Assembly: GCA_937903155.1 (NCBI GenBank)
Contig: CALCZU010000144.1
Span: 1 to 31,689 of the forward strand
Reading direction: 5' to 3'
Origin: an uncultured Bdellovibrionales bacterium
Lineage (GTDB): Bacteria > Bdellovibrionota > FAC87 > UBA2466
Length of the DNA stretch: 31,689 nucleotides
A program made the translations under genes and the position numbers. The notes below the pieces were generated by a model. It made no database searches and was not told where the DNA came from. It saw only the letters and a program-made list of their open reading frames with translations. Of the stretch, positions 22,654 through 30,427 are shown piece after piece. Each line of letters begins with the position of its first letter. Positions within the stretch are counted from its first letter, which is position 1.

Positions 22654-23536
22654 GATGCCCCTCAGAAAGCTGAATAGTCTTCTGAATCCCCTCGGCTAAC
22701 CCGACCTTGGGAGTCCAACCTAAAGACACTAATCGACTGATATCCATTTGCGAGTTCATGAGTTCGTTTTCCGAATAGGGAATCGCGCCGAAATTAAGTT
22801 GAGTGTTCTGGTTTTGAGAAATCTCTTTTACGAGCTGAACAAACTCTCGAATGCTGACACTCTGTCCGGAACCGACTTCAAACTCGTGTAAACCTTTTCC
22901 AAAATGAGCAGACTGTTGCAAAACCGTCAGGATGGCTTGGATCGCATCGTCGATATAGAGAAATTCTCGTTTTTGCTCTCCCAAAGTAAAATCCATTTTA
23001 TCGACGCTTTTCGCCAGATTTTGGATCACGCGAGTGGTAAATTTCGAATCGCTGTCATTGGGCCCATAAAACTGTTCGAAACGAAGATTGAAAGTTTTTA
23101 AAGTTCTCGAAAAAGTCGTTAACCATTCTAAGAATTGTTTCTTTGAAAGACTGTAAGCATTTGTCGAGCTTTTGAGAGCAGTGTCGACATTGATAAAACC
23201 TTTCAGCCCGCACCGACTCGCCGACTGAAGGAGCTTTAACGGAAATTGAAGATTGGCTTCTAAGATCTCAGAGAGATTTTCTCCACGGCGCCCATAGTTC
23301 GTTGCGCAATGAATAATCCAATCGACTGAATGGGTTTTAAAGATCTCTTCGAATGTGACTTTATCTGAGTCGTAGAAGTCTACCTTTTTTAATAAGCCTG
23401 CGATTCGACCCGTGTCAGAAGTAGAACGTTTTAAAACAATGCAGGCTTTGTCATGCTGGACAAGGCTCTTCAGTAAATGGCTTCCTAAAAAACCAGTGGC
23501 TCCCGTGAGAAGAATTTTCTCCGTCGGCTGAGACAT
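22646..23536 (-). CDS. NAD-dependent sugar-nucleotide epimerase/dehydratase
   Basis: Extended SDR of 296 residues. It has the NAD-binding GATGFLGSHL (12-21), the intact catalytic Tyr128/Lys132 in AYSLSKK, Thr119 in VDTALK as the third residue, and C-terminal substrate-binding motifs RFEQFYGP, KREFLYIDDA and FEVGSGQSVSIREF. It most likely acts on a dTDP-, GDP- or UDP-sugar for surface glycan, with the exact sugar unknown. It is the middle gene of a Nudix-epimerase-glycosyltransferase operon (2-base gap upstream, 8-base overlap downstream). Confidence 0.93.
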   Translation of the reverse strand: MSQPTEKILLTGATGFLGSHLLKSLVQHDKACIVLKRSTSDTGRIAGLLKKVDFYDSDKVTFEEIFKTHSVDWIIHCATNYGRRGENLSEILEANLQFPLKLLQSASRCGLKGFINVDTALKSSTNAYSLSKKQFLEWLTTFSRTLKTFNLRFEQFYGPNDSDSKFTTRVIQNLAKSVDKMDFTLGEQKREFLYIDDAIQAILTVLQQSAHFGKGLHEFEVGSGQSVSIREFVQLVKEISQNQNTQLNFGAIPYSENELMNSQMDISRLVSLGWTPKVGLAEGIQKTIQLSEGHHG

Positions 23537-23538
23537 GG

Positions 23539-23973
23539 CTAGCGAGCTTTCTTTGCAAGGTGAATCATGGCGTCACGAATTTCGTCGTGATAAGAAAATG
23601 TTTTTTTAATGTCTTTAATCGGCAGCCAAATGACTCCCGTTTGATACTCTTCGTAAGAAAATTTTCTCTGCACATCCGAAAGAAGCGTCGCCGTAAAGAA
23701 ATGGGTGGTGCAATCGCGCGTTTTTCCATTCCAGTGAAAAAGATACTGAATCGTGTGTAGAGACTTCTCGTGAATTTTTACTTCGTACCCTGTTTCTTCC
23801 AAAGTTTCTCGGACAGCGGCTTCAGCAAAAGTTTCATCTTTTTCGATTTTTCCACCGGGTGGAAAGAAATAAATCTTTTTAGATTTCGGATCCGTCATCT
23901 CACAAAGCAAGACTTTGTCGTCATGAAAGCATGCGACGGACGTGCGAATACGTTTACTCATGCAGGAGACCAT
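23539..23973 (-). CDS. Nudix hydrolase
   Basis: Cleaves nucleoside diphosphates linked to another group (substrate not predictable). The protein has 144 residues. The Nudix box is complete: Gly41, Glu47, then REUxEExGU at RETLEETGY (55-63), with Mg ligands Glu59/Glu60. YFFPPGGKIEKDET precedes it. ATG at 23973 is preferred (GGGAA about 7-8 bases upstream, beside a small hairpin). ATG at 23961 and a weak TTG at 24048 are alternatives, and the last would add residues without domain support. First gene of the glycan-type operon; its relation to that pathway is inferred only from position. Confidence 0.9.
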   Translation of the reverse strand: MVSCMSKRIRTSVACFHDDKVLLCEMTDPKSKKIYFFPPGGKIEKDETFAEAAVRETLEETGYEVKIHEKSLHTIQYLFHWNGKTRDCTTHFFTATLLSDVQRKFSYEEYQTGVIWLPIKDIKKTFSYHDEIRDAMIHLAKKAR

Positions 23974-24165
23974 ACGCTGTTTCCCAAAAACAGCCAAGTC
24001 CGAGGTCCATAGGGGGTGATTTCGCTCTTTGATGCTTAAAATAGGCAATTTGCCATTTTTTTAGGCACTCTTGAAGCCGGAGCAAAAACCTAAATCTCCC
24101 GAAAATTCAAAGGGCACCGTCAGAATGCGTTTATCTGCTCAATTCTTGCATTCTTTTGGCCCGGC

Positions 24166-24170
24166 GGAGG
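24166..24170 (+). promoter_or_regulatory. Ribosome-binding site fixing the NlpC/P60-like start
   Basis: GGAGG 6 bases before the ATG at 24177. The longer in-frame TTG reading from 24156 would translate through this site and lacks its own. Confidence 0.7.
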
Positions 24171-24176
24171 TTTGCC

Positions 24177-25466
24177 ATGGGTTTTATAATGCGATTTTTT
24201 TCAGTTTTTCTTATCACTTTGAGTTTAGTTCAATCGGTTTCAAAAGCGGAGCATTTGGCCACGCCTGATGATTCCAAAAGAGCTTCTAAGAGAATGGAAC
24301 TGCTTACTGCACCCGCCACACTTTGTAACCTAGAACCCGAAATTCAAACAGCCCTTAAACTTCGGGAAGAATTGAATCATGCGAGCGTGAATGACCTCGA
24401 GATCTTGTCGCAAGAAATCAAAAAATCGTTATCAAGACTCGATGAAAACGGAAAAAAATTATTTTTTGATGAGCTGAAAACAAAGCTCTCAGTCGACAAG
24501 AAAATTTTTTCGGACATTAAAGGCGAGATGGATAAAAAAGTTGGGTTCGAGAAAAAGGGCCCTTTTGCTTTTCAATTCAGTTTTGCGAAAATTACCGGTT
24601 TTAAAAACTCGAAAATGGAAGAGTTTTCTGGGATTTTGGACGACGCGCTGATACTGTTAAAAGAAGATCCCCAAATCCTTTCAAAGAAGGTGACCGATCT
24701 TCATCCTGAACACAATCAAGTGACTGTGCTCAAAGCGCTTCTGCTCTATTCGAATATCGTCGCTAAAAATGGAAAAAACTTAAATGTTTTGGCCGAGACC
24801 TGTCCCGACTTTAAAAAGTTAAGACTTCTTTATCCCGCCGGTGCTCCGAAGTGGCTTTTAGACAGCACAGAGCCAGAATATAACGATCAACTGGAAAAGG
24901 TGGCTCTGTTTTGCAACAAAGGTGGCTTGAATAAAGGACTCTGGATGCCTAATCACCAGTATGTTTACGGCGGCAATATGTTTATGGGAGAAGATTCGGG
25001 AGAAGAAATCTCAGACTTTTCCAAGTTAGAAACTTTCAAAAAAGCCTACTGCCGAGGCGCCGACTGCTCCTCTCTGATTGCGTATTGCACGCGCTCACAA
25101 AGAACCTCTACAAAGTTTATGGGAATTGCTGCCAGAGAATCTTTAAAGCAGCCTTTAACAGACGAAGAAAAGAAGTTTTATAAAGAGTATAACTTAGATA
25201 AATACGCGGCAGATTTTACAATCTTTGAAGCGAAGTCCAAAGACGATTTAAAATTACTCAAAGGCGGCGATATTGTTCTTTGGCCGTCGAAGGCACACAC
25301 CGTTCTTTTCGTCGAACCTGATTCTGAAAATAAAGAACGATTTTTAGCCTTAGAACTCACTCGAAGGGATGATAAAAAAGAAGAGGGTTTCATGGCGAAA
25401 TTTCAAACGCTCGTCGATGAGAAGTCCGCCACGTTCGTTCTGCGCCGGAAAAAAATCGTAGAATAA
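24177..25466 (+). CDS. Secreted NlpC/P60-like cysteine peptidase
   Basis: A 429-residue exported protein with a signal peptide (IMRFFSVFLITLSLVQSVSKA). Its C-terminal ~150 residues fit an NlpC/P60 cell-wall peptidase: Cys297 in CRGADCSSLIAY, and His374 in LLKGGDIVLWPSKAHTVLFVE. This class cuts peptide stems of peptidoglycan, often beside D-isoglutamyl residues. The large N-terminal ~240 residues are helical and charged (LREELNHASVNDLEILSQEI, KLFFDELKTKLSV) and not recognised, so they could be an autoinhibitory or binding region. The third catalytic residue is not identified. The start is set by the GGAGG site. Single gene. Confidence 0.75.
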   Translation: MGFIMRFFSVFLITLSLVQSVSKAEHLATPDDSKRASKRMELLTAPATLCNLEPEIQTALKLREELNHASVNDLEILSQEIKKSLSRLDENGKKLFFDELKTKLSVDKKIFSDIKGEMDKKVGFEKKGPFAFQFSFAKITGFKNSKMEEFSGILDDALILLKEDPQILSKKVTDLHPEHNQVTVLKALLLYSNIVAKNGKNLNVLAETCPDFKKLRLLYPAGAPKWLLDSTEPEYNDQLEKVALFCNKGGLNKGLWMPNHQYVYGGNMFMGEDSGEEISDFSKLETFKKAYCRGADCSSLIAYCTRSQRTSTKFMGIAARESLKQPLTDEEKKFYKEYNLDKYAADFTIFEAKSKDDLKLLKGGDIVLWPSKAHTVLFVEPDSENKERFLALELTRRDDKKEEGFMAKFQTLVDEKSATFVLRRKKIVE

Positions 25467-25570
25467 GCATTCACTTTTTTGACTAGGTTTTTGTCGAGAG
25501 TCTGAGTTGTGAACACTCATTTTTAAAAAATCGGATTTTTGGGTGTTGTAAGTTGCTGAAATTAATATAG

Positions 25571-25594
25571 TAAATTGTGTCGAGACACAATTTA
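25571..25594. promoter_or_regulatory. 24-base palindrome, candidate operator
   Basis: Arms of 11 bases starting TAAATTGTGTC pair perfectly with their inverse complement around a two-base GA centre. A TATAGT -10-like box (25566-25571) abuts it, and the ATG of the protease gene is 48 bases downstream. The palindrome would cover the start of transcription, as a repressor site would. It is too close-looped for a good RNA terminator. Confidence 0.5.
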
Positions 25595-25641
25595 TGCAGG
25601 TCCTGGAATTGCACTCTTAAAGGTCAAGAAACGAGACTTTT

Positions 25642-27147
25642 ATGCATCCAGTACTTTCAGCTTCTTTAAGGCTCTCTCTCATCTTCCAAATTTCTTTGGG
25701 CTACGCCGTGGCTCTTCCAAAAGCGTCTGAGCTTGAGCAATTCATCTCAAAGTTAAAAGAAATGCACTCGATTCAAGACCAAAAATCCAAACCTGAAGCG
25801 AAAGAATCGGTAAAAGACGACGCGACAAAAGATTCAAAAGAAAAAGTAGCCGATCCAAAAGCGGCTGAAGCAAAACCTGAAGAGAAAAAAGAAGAAAAAC
25901 CTTCAGAAGCCAAAGCAAATCCCGATGCTAAAGAAAAAGATCCGAACGCTCCAAAAGATCCAAAAGAAGAAGCTGCAGAGCAAGAGTTAAAAGCCTTTTT
26001 AGATTTATTGCCCAAACCTATCCGAACCATGATCGAAAACTTGAAAGTCGGACTCAAGGCGAGCGAAGTTTTAAAAATCCTTCCACAAAAATGGAAAGAG
26101 GCGATTAAAAGCAAAGACGATTTGAAGGGCGAAGGATTACGACCCAATAAAGCCTTGGTCGAAGAGCTTCTCAAAAATTATTATTCTCATATTCAAGGTC
26201 GTCCGACTCCTTTAGACCGTTCGGCTAGCAGCCATCAGTTCCGCGATGCCAGCCGCGATAAGCTCTCCAACCCCAATATGGACTACCGCTCGGGTCAGAG
26301 CGGGAAGAACTGCGATCGAAGCGGAAACACAGCGCCTCGACAGAGTCAGCGGGCAAATATTTCAGAGAAGGAAGAAAGAGCCCTTCAAGCCACTAAAAAC
26401 TTGATGATGCCTGCCAATGTTGGGGGCAATCCTTCTTTTGGAATTATGAATCCTGCCGGAGACGGTAAAATGGGGAATTGCCAAGGAACACTTTTTAAAA
26501 CGGGCGAAACTCAATCTCCAGAAATCTGCACGATGGCAACAGCCGCTCATTGCGTTTTCAATGACCAGGGAAACTGGTCGCCACAGTTTTCGACCGCTTA
26601 CGGAATCGTGAAAGACGCTTTCGTCCATCAAAAGAGAGAGCAGGGCTCAGTGAGTACAGATATCGTCGCCGTTGAATTTTCTGGAGAGGTTTGTCGCAAT
26701 ATGAAGAAATCAGGCGTTCCTGTTTTAAAACTCCGGCAAAATGACAAAATTGAAAACGGCGACACCGCATTTTTAGGAACTCGCTATTTTGAACGCTTAC
26801 ACCACGCCATCGTCGAAAATGTATTGGGAAAGCAAGCTACGATCCGATTAGAGGGTAACGGAGTTCATACCGGGGATTCGGGCGGCGGACTCGTGACAAT
26901 TAACGAGCACGGCGAAATGGAATTAGCGGGAGTTCTTTCTGCAGCGAATGCAATCGCCGGCGAACATGTTGGGCGCGACGGAAAAAGTCTCACTCAAGGA
27001 TCTCTCAACGCATTCTATTCAATTGACGGCAGTTTCTTAAGAGAAAAGGGTAGCGAAATCGAAAACCGACACCGTTTATCGACGCCACAGTCCGTGGCAC
27101 ACAATTCAAATGCCAAATCTCCTGAAGCACCGACGCATTCAAAATAA
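25642..27147 (+). CDS. Secreted trypsin-like protease with a Lys/Glu-rich linker
   Basis: S1-family serine protease of 501 residues. A signal peptide (LRLSLIFQISLGYAVA) is followed by a Lys/Glu/Ala/Pro-rich low-complexity stretch (about 45-112), a short helical region (about 113-185), a Ser/Arg/Asn-rich linker (about 186-240) and the protease domain (about 255-470). The triad is intact: His303 in TAAHCV, Asp340 in STDIVAVEF, and Ser413 in GVHTGDSGGGL. The long charged N-terminal part could be a propeptide or cell-surface spacer. The ribosome-binding site before the ATG is weak. A palindrome overlaps the likely promoter, so expression may be repressed. Confidence 0.92.
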   Translation: MHPVLSASLRLSLIFQISLGYAVALPKASELEQFISKLKEMHSIQDQKSKPEAKESVKDDATKDSKEKVADPKAAEAKPEEKKEEKPSEAKANPDAKEKDPNAPKDPKEEAAEQELKAFLDLLPKPIRTMIENLKVGLKASEVLKILPQKWKEAIKSKDDLKGEGLRPNKALVEELLKNYYSHIQGRPTPLDRSASSHQFRDASRDKLSNPNMDYRSGQSGKNCDRSGNTAPRQSQRANISEKEERALQATKNLMMPANVGGNPSFGIMNPAGDGKMGNCQGTLFKTGETQSPEICTMATAAHCVFNDQGNWSPQFSTAYGIVKDAFVHQKREQGSVSTDIVAVEFSGEVCRNMKKSGVPVLKLRQNDKIENGDTAFLGTRYFERLHHAIVENVLGKQATIRLEGNGVHTGDSGGGLVTINEHGEMELAGVLSAANAIAGEHVGRDGKSLTQGSLNAFYSIDGSFLREKGSEIENRHRLSTPQSVAHNSNAKSPEAPTHSK

Positions 27148-27242
27148 TGCATCGCACAACTAAAAATCCTCATTTCTAAACGCGAGACACTAGTGACGTT
27201 TTCATTTTCCGGGAGTAACCTCTATCGTTTTGGAGGCGTGTT

Positions 27243-28520
27243 ATGCATTCGGATGAAGTCATCGTTGGCTGGGAAGGCCACCCTTTTTACGACAACGTAG
27301 TCAAAATGATGGAACAAGCGGGAACCTTGATCGACATGGATCCCAACGTTTTCAACCGGCTCACAAAACCCCGACGTGTTTTGTATGTTTCAGTCCCCGT
27401 TCGCATGGACGACGGCACGATTCGAATTTTCGACGGATTTCGAGTTCAGCACAATACGACGCTCGGCCCCGGTAAAGGTGGTATCCGCTATCATCCCGAG
27501 GTCAATCTTGCAGAGACAACGTCTCTCGCGATGCTCATGACTTTAAAAAATTCTCTCGTGGGTCTTCCCCTCGGCGGCGCCAAGGGCGGCATTCGCTGTG
27601 ACCCCACGAAAATGTCGAGACGCGAAAAACAATCGCTGACCCGACGCTATACCTCTGAAATTTTTATGATGATTGGTCCGGACAAAGATATTCCGGCGCC
27701 TGACGTCGGTACTGACCAACAGACAATGGCCTGGTTGATGGACACCTACAGTTCCCAAATGGGATATGCGGTTCCGGGAGTCGTCACCGGAAAGCCCATC
27801 GAAATCGGCGGTTCGCTCGGACGTTTAGATGCGACCGGAAGAGGCGTTGTCTTCACGATCGTTGAAGCCGCAAAAAGATTAGGAATGGATCTCGGACCCA
27901 ATACATCGGTCGCAGTTCAAGGGTTCGGAAACGTAGGTTACTGGTCGGCGAAGATCATTCAAAACCTCGGTTGTAAAATCGTCGCCGTCTCGGATGTCTC
28001 GGGTGGTGTGTACAATCCCAAAGGATTAAACCTCGACGAATTAAATCTCTGGATCAAAGACAATAAAGTCTTAAAAGGATTCAAAGGCGCTGACGCCGTT
28101 TCAAACGCCGAACTTCTCGAAGTCGAAACCGACATCTTGATCCCGGCCGCGTTGAATAACCAAATTACAAAAGAAAACGCTTCACGCATCAAGTGTAAAG
28201 TCGTCGCGGAAGGCGCAAACGGTCCGACATCGGCCGAAGCCAACGACATTCTCTACGATCGCGGAATTTTTATGATCCCAGATATCTTAGCGAACTCGGG
28301 AGGCGTGATCGTTTCCTACTTCGAGTGGGTCCAAGGGATGCAAAACTTTTTCTGGAGCGAGAAAGAAGTTAACAACAAGCTCTGGGAAAAAATCTCTTTC
28401 GCCTTCAACCGCGTCTACGATTTCCACAAAGAAAAGAAAGTCGACATGCGCAAAGCCGCCATGGCCGTCTCGCTCGAACACTTAAGCAAAGCGATGCTCT
28501 GGAGAGGCTTCTTCCCGTAA
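27243..28520 (+). CDS. gdhA: Glutamate dehydrogenase family enzyme
   Basis: Interconverts glutamate with 2-oxoglutarate and ammonia in the cytoplasm. It has 425 residues, the length of the hexameric class. Substrate lysines lie in GPGKGGIRYHP (Lys78) and in the catalytic GGAKGGIRCDP (Lys114), Asp154 is in PAPDVGTD, and the nucleotide-binding GFGNVG is at 227-232. The residue ending strand 2 is SDVSGG (Asp251), which favours NAD over NADP by family experience, though coenzyme choice is not provable here. The ATG has GGAGG 7 bases upstream. Single gene. Leucine/phenylalanine dehydrogenases are related but less likely, given GGAKGG and the overall length. Confidence 0.95.
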   Translation: MHSDEVIVGWEGHPFYDNVVKMMEQAGTLIDMDPNVFNRLTKPRRVLYVSVPVRMDDGTIRIFDGFRVQHNTTLGPGKGGIRYHPEVNLAETTSLAMLMTLKNSLVGLPLGGAKGGIRCDPTKMSRREKQSLTRRYTSEIFMMIGPDKDIPAPDVGTDQQTMAWLMDTYSSQMGYAVPGVVTGKPIEIGGSLGRLDATGRGVVFTIVEAAKRLGMDLGPNTSVAVQGFGNVGYWSAKIIQNLGCKIVAVSDVSGGVYNPKGLNLDELNLWIKDNKVLKGFKGADAVSNAELLEVETDILIPAALNNQITKENASRIKCKVVAEGANGPTSAEANDILYDRGIFMIPDILANSGGVIVSYFEWVQGMQNFFWSEKEVNNKLWEKISFAFNRVYDFHKEKKVDMRKAAMAVSLEHLSKAMLWRGFFP

Positions 28521-28546
28521 CGGGAGTGAAACCCCCCTTAATTTTT

Positions 28547-28581
28547 CGTGGTTGACAGTTACCACGCGTCAACTGTATCGG
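28547..28581 (+). promoter_or_regulatory. Putative promoter overlapped by two small palindromes
   Basis: TTGACA (28552-28557) and a weak TATCGG (28576-28581) at 18 bases precede the ATG at 28587, which would give a very short leader. CGTGGT (28547-28552)/ACCACG (28561-28566) and GTTGAC (28551-28556)/GTCAAC (28568-28573) are interleaved inverted repeats over the -35. This layout suits a regulator site, but it is prediction only. Confidence 0.4.
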
Positions 28582-28586
28582 ACCTT

Positions 28587-29099
28587 ATGTTTAAGCGGGC
28601 TATTCTTTTCCGTTATCTTTTTCTTTCAACTTTACTATCCATTTCAACTGCATTCGCCGCACCTTTCGAGGTGGGAGAAGTCGTGTTGTACTATGATAGT
28701 GACCCCAAAGCAGCCGTTGGTGGTCTGGCAGGTGGACTTTGGGGTGCGGTCGTTCTTTCCAGTTCGAATGAGTGGGCTAAAATACGATTACACAGTGGAC
28801 CCGAGCGCATCGTTACCGACCCAAAATCGCATCTCGCAAAAGTCATCCAGGACCCAGAGAATCCCGTAAAGGAGAATGTCAGACAAAGCCCATTCGGTTT
28901 TAGCGTGTCGCCGATCGTGGGTTGGTTCGATGCCACGATGGTCGGATACCCCGGAACTCGGGCGGCGTTACTCGGGTTGCCCTCGCCTGAGAATAAAGAC
29001 CGTTTGTCTTGGATCTCATCTGTCTGGTCAACCTCGGCGTACAATCCGATTGTTTCTAAATATGAGTTCTACCCTAAGGGCTCAAGAACGCCAGTATGA
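28587..29099 (+). CDS. Secreted protein, N-terminal half of a possible split gene
   Basis: A 170-residue protein with a signal peptide (ILFRYLFLSTLLSISTAFA, cut at AFA-AP near residue 24). A repeat-like beta segment follows (FEVGEVVLYYDSDPK, WGAVVLSSSNEWAKIRLHS), resembling an SH3-like fold. ATG 28587 is chosen because it begins the signal peptide; a GTG at 28548 adds 13 polar residues. It ends in YEFYPKGSRTPV, where the next reading frame begins (ATGA overlap). The downstream frame has no signal peptide, yet shows similar beta segments. The two may be one ~530-residue protein broken by a frameshift, or a coupled pair. No family is recognised. Confidence 0.65.
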   Translation: MFKRAILFRYLFLSTLLSISTAFAAPFEVGEVVLYYDSDPKAAVGGLAGGLWGAVVLSSSNEWAKIRLHSGPERIVTDPKSHLAKVIQDPENPVKENVRQSPFGFSVSPIVGWFDATMVGYPGTRAALLGLPSPENKDRLSWISSVWSTSAYNPIVSKYEFYPKGSRTPV

Positions 29100-30184
29100 A
29101 GATTACGGGTACCCAAAGTTACAAAGGGACGGTGGTACGTCTTACCCTACGTGGAGATGCAGAAATAGAAGTTGATGGAAAAAAGCATTGGTTAAATCGG
29201 ACCAACGAACGTTCTGTCCCCAACAGTGACTATAAAGAGATTGTGTATGGATGGGAACCTCTGTCAAAAAATCCAATTTCGGAGTTGGTCGGTGGAATTA
29301 ATGTTGATAACAAACTGATTAAGGGTTGGTCGGAGAGTTGGGGTACTTCGTATGACTGGGATAAAACTCGAGAAGACATGACTCGCGTGGTTGTATTAGC
29401 GCCGGGACACTACACTGTTTGGGCATCTCTCTTAGATGCGGATGGAAACGTGAGTGCCCCCACTTCCATCCAGCGCGATCGTTTTCTCACCGCTACGACT
29501 GAAGAAAAAGTAACCCTAACGGATAGAATATTTCATGCGAAGCTTGGCATTCAAAACATTCGTTTTATCACTGAAAGATGGGTCATTGTGGATGCTCCCA
29601 TTGAAAAGGGCGATGTACCGACCCACCGGCGAGGGTATAGAGCAGTCTCGGTGAATAATCCGTATCTTCATAAAGTGCTTCCCACTATCGATGGGCATCA
29701 AATTGGAGAGATCGTGTATACATCGATTCGGCGTGAGCTGCCTGGCCTAGCACCTGTGGATGTTTATTTCACAGCAAGAGTTTTGGGTGCGGTTCAATAC
29801 GGTGAAAAGAAAGTCTTGATCGTTGAATACGTGGATCCCATTCGACCCGATTGGGCGCAACTCGAGAAGAAATACCGTACCAATCCATTTCTTGCAGAAA
29901 CATCACCTGAAGAAGTCCTGCCGATTATCACTACTCCCGAGGGCAAAACTTTTACCCGGGGCGATCGCATCTTTATTCTGGATCATGGAACTACCATAGA
30001 CCCCAAGCAACTGAACGAGCGAGACGCAGCTTTAGTAGAAGTTGTGACTCGGAGTGGACTCACTTATTCGATGCCATCAAAACCAGGTGAATGGTTGCTT
30101 CGCACGGTTCTATTTAACGACAATAAGCATGTCGTGATTAAGTGTTCTGAACTGATGAAACAGATCCATCACGGCTTGCCTTAG
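29096..30184 (+). CDS. Beta-repeat protein without signal, possible C-terminal half of the split gene
   Basis: A 362-residue protein with no signal peptide and no clear ribosome-binding site before its ATG, which overlaps the previous stop by ATGA. Beta segments of loosely repeating character occur at about 1-35 (YKGTVVRLTLRGDAEIEVDG), 145-195, 200-250 (GEIVYTSIRREL) and 287-345 (GDRIFILDHG, ALVEVVTRSGL). They resemble the G-x-x-V/I strands of the upstream protein. If this is a real C-terminal part, export depends on fusion to the upstream signal. No slippery heptamer is visible at the junction, so a mutation or sequencing error is more likely than programmed frameshifting. Function unknown. 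Confidence 0.6.
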   Translation: MKITGTQSYKGTVVRLTLRGDAEIEVDGKKHWLNRTNERSVPNSDYKEIVYGWEPLSKNPISELVGGINVDNKLIKGWSESWGTSYDWDKTREDMTRVVVLAPGHYTVWASLLDADGNVSAPTSIQRDRFLTATTEEKVTLTDRIFHAKLGIQNIRFITERWVIVDAPIEKGDVPTHRRGYRAVSVNNPYLHKVLPTIDGHQIGEIVYTSIRRELPGLAPVDVYFTARVLGAVQYGEKKVLIVEYVDPIRPDWAQLEKKYRTNPFLAETSPEEVLPIITTPEGKTFTRGDRIFILDHGTTIDPKQLNERDAALVEVVTRSGLTYSMPSKPGEWLLRTVLFNDNKHVVIKCSELMKQIHHGLP

Positions 30185-30219
30185 CAATCCCTTAGTTCGT
30201 TTTACTGAGTCTTCGAAGA

Positions 30220-30295
30220 AAAAGGTACTTACTTCCCCAGGAAACTATGTGCGTTAATTGACGCGGTTGGTTTCCTGGGGAAGTAAGTACCTTTT
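30220..30295. repeat. Large perfect inverted repeat (26-base arms)
   Basis: Arms at 30220-30245 and 30270-30295 pair without mismatch (AAAAGGTACTTACTTCCCCA starts the left arm). The 24-base loop contains a smaller GCGT/ACGC pairing. It lies downstream of the plus-strand gene ending at 30184 and ends in CCTTTT. It could be an efficient terminator, or a REP/MITE-type mobile unit; the perfect pairing is longer than a terminator needs. Confidence 0.85.
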
Positions 30296-30427
30296 GCTAA
30301 AAAAGCTTCGCGCACGAATAGACGAGGTGTTGAGTACAAAGTAAACAACGGGCAACTTTTCTTTAGTTTTTATTATTAGACTCAGCAAGTAGGGGGTGCT
30401 ACGGTTCTACTCGGACGAAAATGGTCC

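Noticed and set aside
28515..28525. CCCG-TAA-CGGG hairpin at the gdhA stop
   Set aside because: The stem is only four to five bases and the T run is too far downstream for a convincing terminator.
28552..28869. Open frame of 105 codons starting at the gene after gdhA
   Set aside because: The adjacent frame starting at 28587 has a clear signal peptide and continues further. This frame lacks coding character.
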